A program made the position numbers and the translations under genes. Shown here in pieces: positions 26,195 through 34,643 of a stretch of DNA of 64,000 bases. Under the pieces are notes generated by a model that worked only from the letters and a program-made list of their open reading frames with translations, did not search any database and was not told where the DNA came from. The DNA is from Salivita marina (lineage in GTDB: Bacteria > Pseudomonadota > Gammaproteobacteria > Pseudomonadales > Azotimanducaceae). Each line of letters starts with the position of its first letter. Within the stretch, counting starts at the first letter, position 1. Where the stretch lies: assembly GCA_038144425.1 (NCBI GenBank), contig JAYQNS010000004.1, positions 682,001 to 746,000 on the forward strand, in the 5' to 3' direction.

Positions 26195-26674
26195 TTATCG
26201 GGGCGTGAGCCTCGGGGCGAGTTCCGCGAGGGCCCGGCGATATACCTCTCGCTTAAAGGAGACCACCTGGCCCAGGGGATACCAGTAGGACACCCAGCGC
26301 CAAACGTCGAACTCCGGCTTATCGGAACGATCAAAGCGCACAGCGCTGTCGTCCCCGATCATGCGCAGTAAAAACCATTTCTGCTTCTGCCCCACAAAGG
26401 GCGAGCCTTCCTGACGTCGCAACATGCGCCGAGGCAGCCGATAGCGAAGCCAACCCCGGGTGCAGGCCTGCACGGCAACGGCGTCCTCCTTCAGGCCGAT
26501 TTCTTCCCAGAGCTCCCGGTACATCGCTTCCTCGGGAGATTCCCCGGGGTTCATCCCTCCCTGGGGGAATTGCCAGGCGTCTCGACCGCCGACACGTCGA
26601 GCCCAAAGCACCTGACCCGCGTCATTGGCGAGAATAATGCCGACGTTGGGCCTAAAACCATCTCGGTCGATCAC
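26195..26674 (-). CDS. rppH: RNA pyrophosphohydrolase (Nudix)
   Basis: It removes pyrophosphate from the 5' end of triphosphorylated mRNA, starting RNase E-dependent decay. The 159 residues begin with the family signature MIDRDGFRPNVGIILAN. The Nudix box starts GGMNPGESPEEAM and continues as YRELWEEIGL (about residues 38-60) with all key Glu residues. The PEFDVWRWVSYWYPLGQVVSFKR ending seen in RppH is present, in shortened quotation PEFDVWRWV. It lies directly upstream of ptsP. Confidence 0.97.
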   Translation of the reverse strand: MIDRDGFRPNVGIILANDAGQVLWARRVGGRDAWQFPQGGMNPGESPEEAMYRELWEEIGLKEDAVAVQACTRGWLRYRLPRRMLRRQEGSPFVGQKQKWFLLRMIGDDSAVRFDRSDKPEFDVWRWVSYWYPLGQVVSFKREVYRRALAELAPRLTPR

Positions 26675-26737
26675 CGTTTTCCCCAGGGTAGAACCGTCAC
26701 CGCATCATTGCGCAGTCACGCAGTATTCATCAACGCC

Positions 26738-27949
26738 CTAGAAGGCCCCACCCCGCCCCGGGGGGCTTACCCGAGCCAGGGTGGCCTTGAGATAGTCGGT
26801 TTCCGGAATGGCCGGGTGCACGGGGTGATCCAGCCCGGCGCCATGGCTCCAGATCATTTGCAGGGACCGGTCCGTGTGCCGCGCGGCGCTCCGCAGGGTG
26901 TCGGTCATCATGGCGCGGTCGTAGTGCAAAGAGCAGCTGGCAAAGAGGCACAGGCCGCCAGGCGTCGTAAGCCTAAGGGCTTGCCGGGCCAGCCGCTCGT
27001 AGCCGTGCTGGCCAGCTCTGAGGTCCTTGCGACGCTTAATCAGGGCCGGGGGGTCGACGATGACCAGGTCAAAGCGCTCTCCCGCATCGGCCTGCGCCTC
27101 CAGCACCTTGAAGGCATCGCCCCGGACGGTCTCGACCCGGTCCGAAAGACCTAGCGCCGCCGCGTTGGCGTCGAGGTGCTCCAGCGCCCGCTGCGATCCA
27201 TCCACAGCGACGAGAGCGTCAGCGCCCCGGGCGAGGGCGGTCAGGCCCCAGGCCCCTACATAGCTGAAGGCGTCGAGAACCCGCGCGCCCTTTGCTAGGG
27301 ACGCTAGCCGGGCCCGATTCTCCCGATGATCATAGAACCAGCCAGTTTTTTGCCCTTCAAGCACCGGGGCCAGAAAGCGCACGCCGTTTTCCTCAAGGGG
27401 CACGGCGTGGGCCAGGGGCTCGCCGTGCACCACCACCGCCTCCTCCAGCCCTTCGAGGCTTCTCGCACCACTGTCCTGCTTCAGCACGACGGAGCGGGGT
27501 GCAAGCAGCGTTTCCAGTGCCGACAGGATCAGGGGCAGGTGCCGGTCCATACCCGCCGTGGCCGTTTGCACGACGACCACGGGGCCGAAGCGATCAATCA
27601 CGAGCCCTGACAGGCCGTCACTCTCTCCGTACGCCAGGCGGTAGCACCCCGTCGTCCCGTAGCAGGCTTCCCGAAGGGCAAGGGCATTCCGAAGGCGCTC
27701 CAGCACCAGGCCCTCGTCGAAGCCCTGCTTAGGATCACGGCTAAACAGCCGGGCGCAAATGAGTGCCTGGGGGCTTACCAGAACCCGGCCAAGGGGCCGG
27801 CCCTGGGCATTTTCCAGCACGGCCTCATCCCCAGGTGCGAAGGCCTTCAGGGGCGTCGCTGCCGTATCAATCTCGTTGGAGTAGATCCATACGTGCCCAC
27901 CCCGAAGACGCCGTTCTTCCCGGGGTTTTAAGCGCAATCGTTCCGTCAC
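26738..27949 (-). CDS. rlmI: 23S rRNA (cytosine-5-)-methyltransferase RlmI family
   Basis: SAM-dependent methyltransferase of the RlmI/YccW family (m5C1962 of 23S rRNA). An N-terminal PUA-like domain (RLKPREERRLRGGHVWIYSNEI, residues 3-80 in part) is followed by a Rossmann domain with GWFYDHRENRARL, the SAM motif VLDAFSYVGAWGL near residue 230, DPPALIKRRKD near 295 and the FASCSLHY motif. GTG 27949 is chosen over the more distant upstream start because AGGAG lies eight bases before it and the protein then begins at the PUA domain. The 403 residues compare with 396 in E. coli. Confidence 0.9.
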   Translation of the reverse strand: MTERLRLKPREERRLRGGHVWIYSNEIDTAATPLKAFAPGDEAVLENAQGRPLGRVLVSPQALICARLFSRDPKQGFDEGLVLERLRNALALREACYGTTGCYRLAYGESDGLSGLVIDRFGPVVVVQTATAGMDRHLPLILSALETLLAPRSVVLKQDSGARSLEGLEEAVVVHGEPLAHAVPLEENGVRFLAPVLEGQKTGWFYDHRENRARLASLAKGARVLDAFSYVGAWGLTALARGADALVAVDGSQRALEHLDANAAALGLSDRVETVRGDAFKVLEAQADAGERFDLVIVDPPALIKRRKDLRAGQHGYERLARQALRLTTPGGLCLFASCSLHYDRAMMTDTLRSAARHTDRSLQMIWSHGAGLDHPVHPAIPETDYLKATLARVSPPGRGGAF

Positions 27950-28042
27950 CGCTTCTACTCCTATCCCCGCAGGGTTCAAGACTTCGGCGCAGCCCACGGG
28001 GTGCGCTATGCTGCTCTGGAATTCTGGAAATAAGGCGATCCC

Positions 28043-30052
28043 ATGCCCCTGGACCCCCTCGAGCCGCCAGCCCCCCGTGGGCATCAGCATTGGAGCCTGA
28101 CCACCCTCCTTGCGCACCACCCGCTGCCCTGGGCCCGGGGGTCCGCCGCCCCTTCCCCAAGCGAAAAGCCCACACTGTTGCTGGTCGGGGACGGTCGCTG
28201 CCTACGCACCCGGCGTATGCTCGAGGAGGCTCTGGCCCCCCTTGCGGGCTCAGCGCTGGCCGACGCCTTTCACTTCGCCTTTTTCGACCGGGATTATGGC
28301 ATCGCGCCGGAACGCCTTGCTCGCTGGCATGCCATTGTGCACCAGCAGCCGGCCCCAAGCCCGCTCCTGGTGTTTTTTAGTCCCGAAGGCCGGCCTTTTT
28401 TAACCGCAAGCACGTTAAGCGGCTCCCAGGGCGGTTACGGACCCGAGGCCGAGCGCGTCCTCTCGGCCATCCTGGAGCAGCTTGAAACGGATCGGGACGC
28501 GGTGGAAGGGCAGGGCACAGCAATCCTCAAAGCGGAGGCGGAAGCCCTCGGGGCGCTCCCGGCCCAAGGGGGCTGGGGGCCCATTGAAAAAGCCTTTCGA
28601 GCGGCCCTCGCTCAGGCCACGGACCGCCGGGAATACGGCGTGGGAACCGGGCCCAAGCAACCTTTTCCCGCGCTCCTTCGCGCCCAGCTGGCGATCCCGG
28701 AGCTTCGGGACGACGCCATGATGACCCTGACGGCCCTCTGCCGCCGGGGACTCCAGGACCACGCCGGGGGCGGCTTCTTTAACCACAGCCTCGATCGAAG
28801 CTGGCGCGAGCCCTACCCGGAACGACGCATTGACCATACCGCCCTGCTGCTGATGAGCCTGGCGGAAGCGCTTCGCTACGGGCCAGACCCGCTCTTCTCC
28901 CAGGCGCTAAGCCGGGGCACGGCGTGGCTGTGCGATCTCATCGAGGCCCACGGCGGCCGCCTGCCGGTGGCAGAACACACGGTGCTTCGAGAGGACCCCC
29001 AGGCCTTCTTTCTCTACCACCGGGCGGAACTGAAGCGCAGCCTGCCGGAAACGGCCTATGCGGTGCTCGAAACCCTCTATGGCTTGGACAAGGCAGCCAA
29101 CGCCGGACGGCTCTGGCGCCTTGAACGCCGCGATTCCTGGCGTTCCGTGGTGGACCGGCTCGGCCTCGAGAGCGATGCCGCCCGGGAAGCGCTCGAAACG
29201 GGCCTCGATTGGCTGAAAAACCAGCGCCCGGCCCTCGACTTCACAGCCCTCTATCCCACCTTGGGCAACGCGCTCGCGGCCCGAGCGCTTTTAAGGGCCG
29301 GGGCAGCACTTCCCGACGAGCGCGCCCTCACCCACGGCCAAGCCCTGCTGGAAGAGCTCCTGCAGGATGGCGTCGACGACGTGCCCCTTGCCTGGAGCCT
29401 CGGCGAGGTAGGCTGGCTCGGAGACCCCGCCGCCCCTCCGACGACGCCAGAGTCCCGCCTTGGCGCCCAGGGCGCGCTCCTCCTCGGTATCTTCGAGGCA
29501 CTGCAGGAGGATTGGCATCCCCTCCTCGCCGCCCGGGGGGAGCAGCTCGCGGCCGCGTTGGCGGAGGGCCTAAGCTTCGAAGCTGTGGATGCCGAGGACG
29601 GCGCGCGGCAAAGTCCCCTCGTGATGGCGCTGGAGGCACTTCTGATTGCCGCGGCGCTCTTCCAAAATTCGACGTGGGAGGAGATCGGGCGGAACACACT
29701 CACGGAGCTGAGCAGCCCGGCGCGAGGCCGGCCCTTGCACTACGCCTCCGCTCTTACCCTAGCCCGACAATTGCCGGAAGTGGTGGTGCTTCGGGGCCCC
29801 AACGCCCGGACTCGAGCCGCCGCCCTTCGCCAGAGCGCCGAGGACCGAACGGGGTTCCGGCGCTGGACCTTCTCCCCCCCCGCGCCGTGGGTGGCGGCGC
29901 AGGTGACCGAGGCGGGGGACAGCTGGGATCAGCTGCGGCTGACGGCCGCAGGGCCTGTGCAAAGCGTCGCGTCCACTGAGGACTCCAAGGCCCCCCGGGG
30001 CGGCGCGAGGGTTCTAGCCTTCCCAGGGCCGAAAGCGAAACCCCCCTCCTAG
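28043..30052 (+). CDS. DUF255/YyaL-like protein with degenerate thioredoxin domain
   Basis: A 669-residue protein with the layout of the YyaL/SSP411 family: an N-terminal thioredoxin-like DUF255 domain (about 1-170) then an alpha/alpha six-barrel of the mannose-epimerase type (about 200-600; DHAGGGFFNHSLDRSWREPYPE in part, DHTALLLMSLAEAL). Normal members carry a CHWCH motif after KPxxLxIG. Here the equivalent is KPTLLLVGDGRCLRTRR, with only one Cys, and the REERPD motif is replaced by DRDYG. The thioredoxin chemistry is therefore probably lost. The barrel is long and intact, so the gene is probably still expressed. Its biochemical role is unknown. It is convergent with gcvPB, with stops overlapping by four bases. 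Confidence 0.82.
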   Translation: MPLDPLEPPAPRGHQHWSLTTLLAHHPLPWARGSAAPSPSEKPTLLLVGDGRCLRTRRMLEEALAPLAGSALADAFHFAFFDRDYGIAPERLARWHAIVHQQPAPSPLLVFFSPEGRPFLTASTLSGSQGGYGPEAERVLSAILEQLETDRDAVEGQGTAILKAEAEALGALPAQGGWGPIEKAFRAALAQATDRREYGVGTGPKQPFPALLRAQLAIPELRDDAMMTLTALCRRGLQDHAGGGFFNHSLDRSWREPYPERRIDHTALLLMSLAEALRYGPDPLFSQALSRGTAWLCDLIEAHGGRLPVAEHTVLREDPQAFFLYHRAELKRSLPETAYAVLETLYGLDKAANAGRLWRLERRDSWRSVVDRLGLESDAAREALETGLDWLKNQRPALDFTALYPTLGNALAARALLRAGAALPDERALTHGQALLEELLQDGVDDVPLAWSLGEVGWLGDPAAPPTTPESRLGAQGALLLGIFEALQEDWHPLLAARGEQLAAALAEGLSFEAVDAEDGARQSPLVMALEALLIAAALFQNSTWEEIGRNTLTELSSPARGRPLHYASALTLARQLPEVVVLRGPNARTRAAALRQSAEDRTGFRRWTFSPPAPWVAAQVTEAGDSWDQLRLTAAGPVQSVASTEDSKAPRGGARVLAFPGPKAKPPS

Positions 30053-31562
30053 GCGGCTGCGGGCGGGCCTTGCCAGACCAGATCGAGCTGGCGCGCTGCA
30101 CGAACGTCGTCAAGGCGTCGCACGGGCAGGGTCCAGGGTGCGCCGCGAATTTGCTCCGGATTGCTGTCCACTTCTTCCAGCAGACGCTGGAGCACGGCCA
30201 CGAAGTGATCGAGCGTCTCTTTAGTTTCCGTTTCCGTGGGCTCTACGAGCCAGCACTCGGGCACTAGCAAGGGGAAATAGGTAGTAGGCGCATGGACGCC
30301 AAAGTCCAAAAGACGCTTGGCCAAATCCATTGCCGTCAGCCCCGTGCGCTTCTCCAGCGCCCCAAAGGTCAAAATGAACTCGTGGCTAGCCCGGCGTTCC
30401 GGGTAGGCGAGGGTGAGGCCCGCATCGCTGAGCCGCTTGGCCAAATAGTTCGCGTTTAAGGTGGCATATTCCGCCACCCGCACCAGCCCATCCCGGCCTA
30501 ACATGCGGCCGTAGGCCAGGGCTCGCACCAAAATACCCGCATTGCCCATGAAGGCCGACAGGGGACCAATGGAGTTCGGCGCCTCCACCGTCGTTTCCCA
30601 GCGATAGCGCGGTGCTTCGCCTTCCCTTTCTTCCTTCACTACCCGGGGCGAGGGCAGGTAGGGCCGGAGCCGCTCCCCAACGCCTACGGGGCCGGCGCCA
30701 GGCCCGCCTCCGCCGTGAGGGGTGGCGAAGGTTTTATGCAGATTCATATGCAGGACGTCGAAGCCCATGTCCCCGGGGCGCGCCTTACCCAAGATCGCGT
30801 TCAGGTTGGCCCCATCGTAGTAGAGCAGCCCCCGGCTTCGTGCACCGCATCGGCAATGGCACCGATGTTGCGCTCGAATACCCCGCAGGTGCTCGGATTG
30901 GTCATCATGAGCCCAGCGGTTTGAGGCCCCAGAGCCGTCATCAGATCATCGAAATCGACATCTCCGGACGCGTCGACCTTTACCTCGCGGACCCGATAGC
31001 CGCACATCACCGCGGTAGCCGGGTTCGTCCCGTGCGCCGCCACGGGAACGATGATCTCCTGCCGCTCGTGATCGCCGCGGGCTTCATGGTAGGCCCGGAT
31101 CATGGCAACACCAGCGAATTCTCCCTGAGCGCCGGCCATCGGCGCGAGGGAAACGGCGTCCATGCCCGTGATTTCCGCCAGCATCTCCTGGAGGTCATAG
31201 AAAACGCTCAGAAGCCCCTGCGACAGGGACGCCGGCGCCAACGGGTGACGACCGAGGAACCCAGGCAGGCTCGCCGCTCGGTGCGCACCCCGCGGGTTGT
31301 ACTTCATGGTGCAGGAGCCCAGGGGGTAAAACTGCCGATCGATAGCAAAGTTACGCCCCGATAGGCGCGTGAAGTGACGCACCACCTGAAGCTCAGAAAC
31401 CTCTGGAAGCGCCGGCGGCGCCGTCCGGCGGAGGCCCTCGGGCAGTTCCTCAAGGGGAGGGGGCGGGGGAAGAAGCTGCGCACCCGCGCTCCTGCCCGGG
31501 ACGCTTTGATCAAATAGGGTCGCGCCGGGGACGATCCCGCCATCATCGAGTTGCTCGCTCAT
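30049..31562 (-). pseudogene. gcvPB: Glycine dehydrogenase (decarboxylating) subunit 2, split by a -1 frameshift
   Basis: C-terminal half of the split P-protein, a PLP-dependent glycine decarboxylase. The N-terminal piece (31562-30801; SGRNFAIDRQFYPLGSCTMKYNPR in part) ends at VHEAGGCSTTMGPT and a stop. The C-terminal piece (30792-30049) resumes at GKARPGDMGFDVLHMNLHKTFATPHGGGG with the PLP Lys. Around the break the DNA reads ...GAAGCCGGGGGCTGCTCTACTACG; adding one G to the five-G run (plus-strand Cs 30829-30833) restores the family sequence EAGGLLYYDGANLNAIL. It is therefore a single missing base, either a true frameshift or a sequencing error. ATG 31562 overlaps the gcvPA stop by four bases. 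Confidence 0.88.
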
Positions 31563-32935
31563 TGGGCGACCTCCGTACCCAAGATTTCCAATACCTGCCC
31601 CAGGGCTTCCCTATACAGCGCGATATCCTCAGCCGTGCGCTTTTCCGTAGCGCACACGAGCAGTTCGTGGGTGCGCTCGGGCCAGAAATCGCTCAGGGCC
31701 ACGCCGGGGAGGATGCGCCGCTCGGCGAGGGCTTCCACCACCGCCTTCGCTGGGATAGGAAGCTCGATCACTGCCTCGTGGAAGTGCACCCCGCTGTGCA
31801 CGGAACGCACCCCGGGCAGGCTTGTGAGGGCCTGAAGCAGGGCGCGAAGCTGGCCGTAGCAGTGGCCAGCCACTCGGGACAACCCCTCCGGCCCCAGCAG
31901 CGCCATGTAAATCGTGCCTGCGGTCATGAGCAGGCCCTGGTTCGTGCAAATATTTGAAGTCGCCTTGCCCCGACGGATGTGCTGCTCCCGGGCCTGAAGG
32001 GTGAGGGCATAGCCCGTCTTTCCCTCGAGATCCACGGTACGACCCACGATGCGCCCGGGCATCTGCCGCACCAGCTTCTGCCGGGCGCACAAAAAGCCAA
32101 AGTAGGGACCGCCGGAAGCCATGGGAATGCCCAGGGGCTGGCCGTCGCCCACCACAATATCGGCCCCCGCCGATCCCCAGGCCCCGGGAGGCGTCAGCAC
32201 CGCCAGAGCAATGGGATTGACCACCGCGATCACCAGAAGCCCGGCCGCCTGAGCCCGGTCCGTGAGCGCATGGACGTCTTCCAGGACGCCGAAAAAATTC
32301 GGCTGGCTGATCACCAGGGCGGCGCAGTCCTCGTCCATGGCCGCCTCAAGGGTAGCCGGACAAAGGGACCCGTCGGCCTCCAAGGGTAAATCGCGAAGGG
32401 TAAGACCCTGATGCTGCACAATCGCTTCGCAGGCCGCGCGATAGCGAGGGTTTAGGCCGCCGGCGAGCAGGAGTGTGCGGGCGGGCTTGCGGGGCGCGGA
32501 CCGTACAGCCATGAGGGCTGCCTCGGCGAGGCCTGACCCACCGTCGTAAACAGACGCGTTGGCTACGTCCATGCCCGTCAACTTGGCGATCATGGACTGG
32601 TATTCGTAAATGGTTTGCAGCGTGCCTTGGCTTGCTTCCGCCTGGTAGGGCGTGTAGGCCGTCATAATTTCCCCGCGGCTCACCAAATCCCACACTGCTG
32701 ACGGAATGTGGTGGTCATAAGCGCCGGCCCCGGCAAAGCACAGGACGTTGTCATCGCGGCGGGCTCGGGCGGCAAAGTCCGCCATGAGCGCCATCTCGCT
32801 TTCCCCCTTGGCGAGCCCTAGGGGAGCAGCCAGGAAGCCCTCAGGGATCTCATCGAAAAGCGAATCGATGCTGGGAACCCCAAGGGTTTCCAGCATGGCT
32901 TTCGTGTCACCTTCCGTGTGAGGAATGAACGGCAT
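31559..32935 (-). CDS. gcvPA: Glycine dehydrogenase (decarboxylating) subunit 1
   Basis: N-terminal half of the two-subunit P-protein, as in many bacteria; E. coli has a single fused GcvP. The 458 residues start MPFIPHTEGDTKAMLETLG, a family signature. AYTPYQAEASQGTLQ, VANASVYDGGSGLAEA and VVGDGQPLGIPMASGGPYFG follow. GGGAG lies ten bases before ATG 32935. A strong terminator-like hairpin separates it from gcvH, so its expression relative to gcvT-gcvH may be reduced. With gcvPB it forms the decarboxylase that loads the aminomethyl group on GcvH. Confidence 0.95.
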   Translation of the reverse strand: MPFIPHTEGDTKAMLETLGVPSIDSLFDEIPEGFLAAPLGLAKGESEMALMADFAARARRDDNVLCFAGAGAYDHHIPSAVWDLVSRGEIMTAYTPYQAEASQGTLQTIYEYQSMIAKLTGMDVANASVYDGGSGLAEAALMAVRSAPRKPARTLLLAGGLNPRYRAACEAIVQHQGLTLRDLPLEADGSLCPATLEAAMDEDCAALVISQPNFFGVLEDVHALTDRAQAAGLLVIAVVNPIALAVLTPPGAWGSAGADIVVGDGQPLGIPMASGGPYFGFLCARQKLVRQMPGRIVGRTVDLEGKTGYALTLQAREQHIRRGKATSNICTNQGLLMTAGTIYMALLGPEGLSRVAGHCYGQLRALLQALTSLPGVRSVHSGVHFHEAVIELPIPAKAVVEALAERRILPGVALSDFWPERTHELLVCATEKRTAEDIALYREALGQVLEILGTEVAQ

Positions 32936-32992
32936 TTCACAATGCTCCCATAGGCCTAGCTGAGCGGATGCCCGCTAGGGGAGGGCCCGTGG

Positions 32993-33019
32993 AAAAACTC
33001 GCCCCGGGTCCGGGGCGAG
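32993..33019 (-). terminator. Rho-independent terminator or attenuator between gcvH and gcvPA
   Basis: On the minus strand the stem CTCGCCCCG, loop GACC and CGGGGCGAG (nine G/C-rich pairs with one A-T) are followed directly by TTTTT. It begins four bases after the gcvH stop and lies 58 bases before the gcvPA start. This is the best intrinsic terminator seen in the window. It stands inside what is otherwise one gcv operon, so partial read-through or a separate gcvP promoter must be assumed. Confidence 0.8.
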
Positions 33020-33022
33020 GGC

Positions 33023-33415
33023 TTAAGCGTCGGCGTCGCAGACGTCCGCGTAGCCATCCGCGTCGAGGAGCTCGCCGAGCTCCCCAGCATCGGCAAGGCG
33101 GAGCTTGAAGAACCAGCCTTCACCGTAGGGATCGCTGTTGACCTGCTCTGGAGCATCTTCCAGCGTGCTATTCACGGCAATGACCGTGCCCGAGAGCGGC
33201 GTATAGATGTCGGAAGCCGCCTTCACTGACTCGACGACGCCGGCTTCATCCCCGGCCGCCAGCACAACGTCGACCTCCGGGAGCTCAACGTAGACCACAT
33301 CCCCGAGAGCGTCCTGGGCATGGTCCGTAACCCCTACGGTTACCGTGCCATCCCCTTCCACGCGCACCCATTCATGGGAAGCGATGTACTTGAGATCGGC
33401 GGGGATATCACTCAT
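33023..33415 (-). CDS. gcvH: Glycine cleavage system H protein
   Basis: A lipoyl carrier protein of the glycine cleavage complex. ATG 33415 gives 130 residues (E. coli 129) starting MSDIPADLKYIASHEWVRVE, with GGGAGAG seven bases upstream; the longer upstream frame has no family match. The lipoylated Lys is in ESVKAASDIYTPLSG near residue 65. NSTLEDAPEQVNSDPYGEGW follows in shortened form NSDPYGEGWFFKL. A terminator hairpin follows the stop. Confidence 0.97.
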   Translation of the reverse strand: MSDIPADLKYIASHEWVRVEGDGTVTVGVTDHAQDALGDVVYVELPEVDVVLAAGDEAGVVESVKAASDIYTPLSGTVIAVNSTLEDAPEQVNSDPYGEGWFFKLRLADAGELGELLDADGYADVCDADA

Positions 33416-33525
33416 GGGCGGGCTCTCCCGGGGTTGATCGGATCGACTGAATTCGCGTGGCATTCTACGCGCTTAGGCGCGTCATGGGAGCCTTTCTCTG
33501 GGCAGCATGAAGGCCGTTCATGCCT

Positions 33526-34620
33526 TCAGGAACGCTTTTTGATGAAGGGTGGGCGGCAACGGCGCACTCGCCGGTACTGGCCGCGCAATTCCACCGCGAG
33601 GCTTGCCTCCTTGGGCGCGGTCGCTTTGATGCGCGCCAACCCGATGCCCTCCTTTAAGGTGGGGGAAAAGGCCCCGGAGGTCAGGGTGCCCACGGGGGCC
33701 CAGGCACCGTCCGGGCCCTCTTGGAAAACCTCGAGGCCGGCCCGAAGCACGCCCTTGCCCTCCAGGCGCAGCCCCACCTGTCGCGTGGGCGCCCCCTCCG
33801 CCTTCTGCGCAGCAAGCGCGCTCCGACCCAGGAAGTCACGATCTTCTGGGGCCCAGGCCACGGTCCAGCCCATGTTGGCTTCCAGCGGCGATACGGACTG
33901 GTCCATATCCTGCCCGTAGAGGTTCATGCCGGCTTCGAGGCGGAGCGTATCCCGGGCGCCCAGCCCTGCGGGGGCCAGCCCCGCTGCCCGAAGCGCAGCC
34001 CAGGCGTCGATGACCTCCGCCGCCGGCAACACCACCTCAAAGCCGTCCTCTCCCGTATAGCCCGTCCGTGCGAGGAACCGATCGCCGTCCTCAAGGAAGG
34101 CAAAGGGGGGCAGAGCCGCCAGGGCCGGAGCCGCCGCGCCCAGCCACGGCGCGGCCCGGGCGAGGGCCTCCGGACCCTGCACGGCAAGCATGGCCAGCTC
34201 GGCGCGCTCCGTAATCTCCAGGTTGCCCGTGCGATGGGCCTCGAGCCAGGCGAGATCTCCGTCCCGGGTCGCCGCGTTAACGATAAGGCGGTAACCCTCT
34301 TCCCGGCGATAGGCGATGAGGTCGTCAATTACGCCGCCGGCCTGATTGAGCAAAGCGCCGTAGCTGGCCTGCCCCGGGGCAAGGGTCGCCACGTCCTGCG
34401 TCAACAGGCGCTGGAGGTAGGCCGTCGCGTCAATGCCTGAGATATCGACCACGGTCATGTGGGAAACGTCAAAAATGCCACCGCAGCCTCGCACCGCATG
34501 GTGCTCTTCAAGCTGCGAGCCATAGTGAAGGGGCATCTCCCAGCCAAAGAAGGGGACCATTTTGGCGCCGGCGGCCTCGTGGGCCGCAGCGAGGGGGGTG
34601 CGTTTCAAAGCGCTGCTCAT
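33526..34620 (-). CDS. gcvT: Aminomethyltransferase (glycine cleavage T protein)
   Basis: Transfers the methylene group from aminomethyl-lipoyl-GcvH to tetrahydrofolate, releasing ammonia. Its 364 residues match E. coli GcvT. Visible are FGWEMPLHYGSQLEEHHAVR in part (GWEMPLHYGS), the catalytic Asp in GIFDVSHMTVV, YTGEDGFEVVLP and RLEAGMNLYGQDMD. Its C-terminus is unusually basic (YRRVRRCRPPFIKKRS). It lies 23 bases downstream of the ubi monooxygenase gene, leaving no room for the glycine riboswitch that often precedes gcvT. Confidence 0.97.
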   Translation of the reverse strand: MSSALKRTPLAAAHEAAGAKMVPFFGWEMPLHYGSQLEEHHAVRGCGGIFDVSHMTVVDISGIDATAYLQRLLTQDVATLAPGQASYGALLNQAGGVIDDLIAYRREEGYRLIVNAATRDGDLAWLEAHRTGNLEITERAELAMLAVQGPEALARAAPWLGAAAPALAALPPFAFLEDGDRFLARTGYTGEDGFEVVLPAAEVIDAWAALRAAGLAPAGLGARDTLRLEAGMNLYGQDMDQSVSPLEANMGWTVAWAPEDRDFLGRSALAAQKAEGAPTRQVGLRLEGKGVLRAGLEVFQEGPDGAWAPVGTLTSGAFSPTLKEGIGLARIKATAPKEASLAVELRGQYRRVRRCRPPFIKKRS

Positions 34621-34643
34621 GGGGAGACTCCTGGGGTTTCGGG

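Noticed and set aside
33508..33528. Hairpin TGAAGGC/GCCTTCA overlapping the gcvT stop as a terminator
   Set aside because: The stem is short and no T-run follows on the minus strand.
34621..34643. Glycine riboswitch before gcvT
   Set aside because: Only 23 bases separate gcvT from the upstream ubi gene, too few for an aptamer, and no conserved riboswitch sequence is seen.
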